DNA of 21,475 nucleotides from contig DYFG01000013.1 in NCBI GenBank assembly GCA_020725315.1, forward strand, positions 1 to 21,475. Reading direction: 5' to 3'. The DNA is from Nitrosotalea sp. (GTDB lineage: Archaea; Halobacteriota; Syntropharchaeia; Alkanophagales; Methanospirareceae). The position numbers were made by a program, and so were the translations under genes. Each line of letters begins with the position of its first letter. Position 1 is the stretch's first letter. The notes beneath the pieces were generated by a model, which saw only the letters and a list, made by a program, of their open reading frames with translations, was not told where the DNA came from and made no database searches. Positions 21,431 through 21,475 of this stretch are shown in pieces.

Positions 21431-21475
21431 CCGCTCTTTCCTTCCAGAATCTACCGATTAACTTTTCTTTCTCTT
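21363..21475 (-). CDS. Coiled-coil protein with C-terminal membrane anchor (paralog C, partial at edge)
   Basis: Only the last ~36 codons lie in the window; the start is beyond the right edge. It reads EKEKLIGRFWKERAVYIAII, VGSISILLTIIMMLIL and stops at 21363-21365. The KLIGRFW and ERAVYI part matches paralog B, while the anchor end matches paralog A, as in a mosaic. Confidence 0.6.
   Translation of the reverse strand, partial: EKEKLIGRFWKERAVYIAIIVGSISILLTIIMMLIL

Overview
The window looks like a chromosomal segment of a euryarchaeon from a methyl-coenzyme-M-reductase lineage (methanogen or anaerobic methane/alkane oxidiser, ANME-1/Syntrophoarchaeia-like; the exact group is inference). The evidence is a fused formaldehyde-activating enzyme/hexulose-phosphate synthase (Fae-Hps), a methanogenesis marker 6-type protein, MptE for tetrahydromethanopterin synthesis, an archaeal DUF424 protein, a tandem-AAA Cdc48 beside an Hsp20, an RCK-DHH-DHHA1 protein, and archaeal TATA boxes and Shine-Dalgarno motifs. 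No insertion sequence, phage module, CRISPR array or rRNA was seen.

Layout. 1-1000: debris, with a flippase N-terminal fragment and a VapB antitoxin whose VapC toxin is cut down to its C-terminus. 1078-2310: a winged-helix gene and an unrecognised gene that is probably frameshifted, convergent with purC (2307-3206). 3360-6058: a heat-shock pair, cdc48 then hsp20 on the minus strand. 6055-8798: a minus-strand cluster, marker-6 protein > 96-aa unknown > fae-hps > 217-aa unknown, with a stray response-regulator scrap at its end. 8800-8960: tandem motifs and a two-hairpin repeat beside tRNA-Ile(GAU). 9119-13246: DUF424, RCK-DHH-DHHA1 phosphoesterase, MptE and a NADH oxidase/CoA-disulfide-reductase-type flavoprotein, all apparently intact.

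13.3-20.2 kb is an erosion belt. Almost every recognisable larger gene survives only as a piece: half an ArsB/SLC13 permease, a methyltransferase with an in-frame TGA and a frame change, a D-Ala-D-Ala-ligase-like scrap fused behind a sodium:neurotransmitter-symporter N-terminus, a P-type ATPase without its start and hinge region, a glycerate 2-kinase built from three leftover blocks, a HicA toxin cut to 28 residues behind an intact HicB antitoxin, and a zinc-finger gene with a one-base frameshift. One glycosyltransferase in the middle (17352-18518) is complete. The right end (20.2-21.5 kb) is a minus-strand run of small proteins. Three of them are paralogous coiled-coil proteins with a near-identical membrane anchor and show signs of gene conversion.

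The left half carries C1 and cofactor metabolism (Fae-Hps, MptE, marker 6), purine synthesis, protein quality control and nucleotide or redox signalling. The right half records deletion-driven decay. Because so many breaks occur in one contig, assembly error should be excluded by read mapping before the decay is interpreted.
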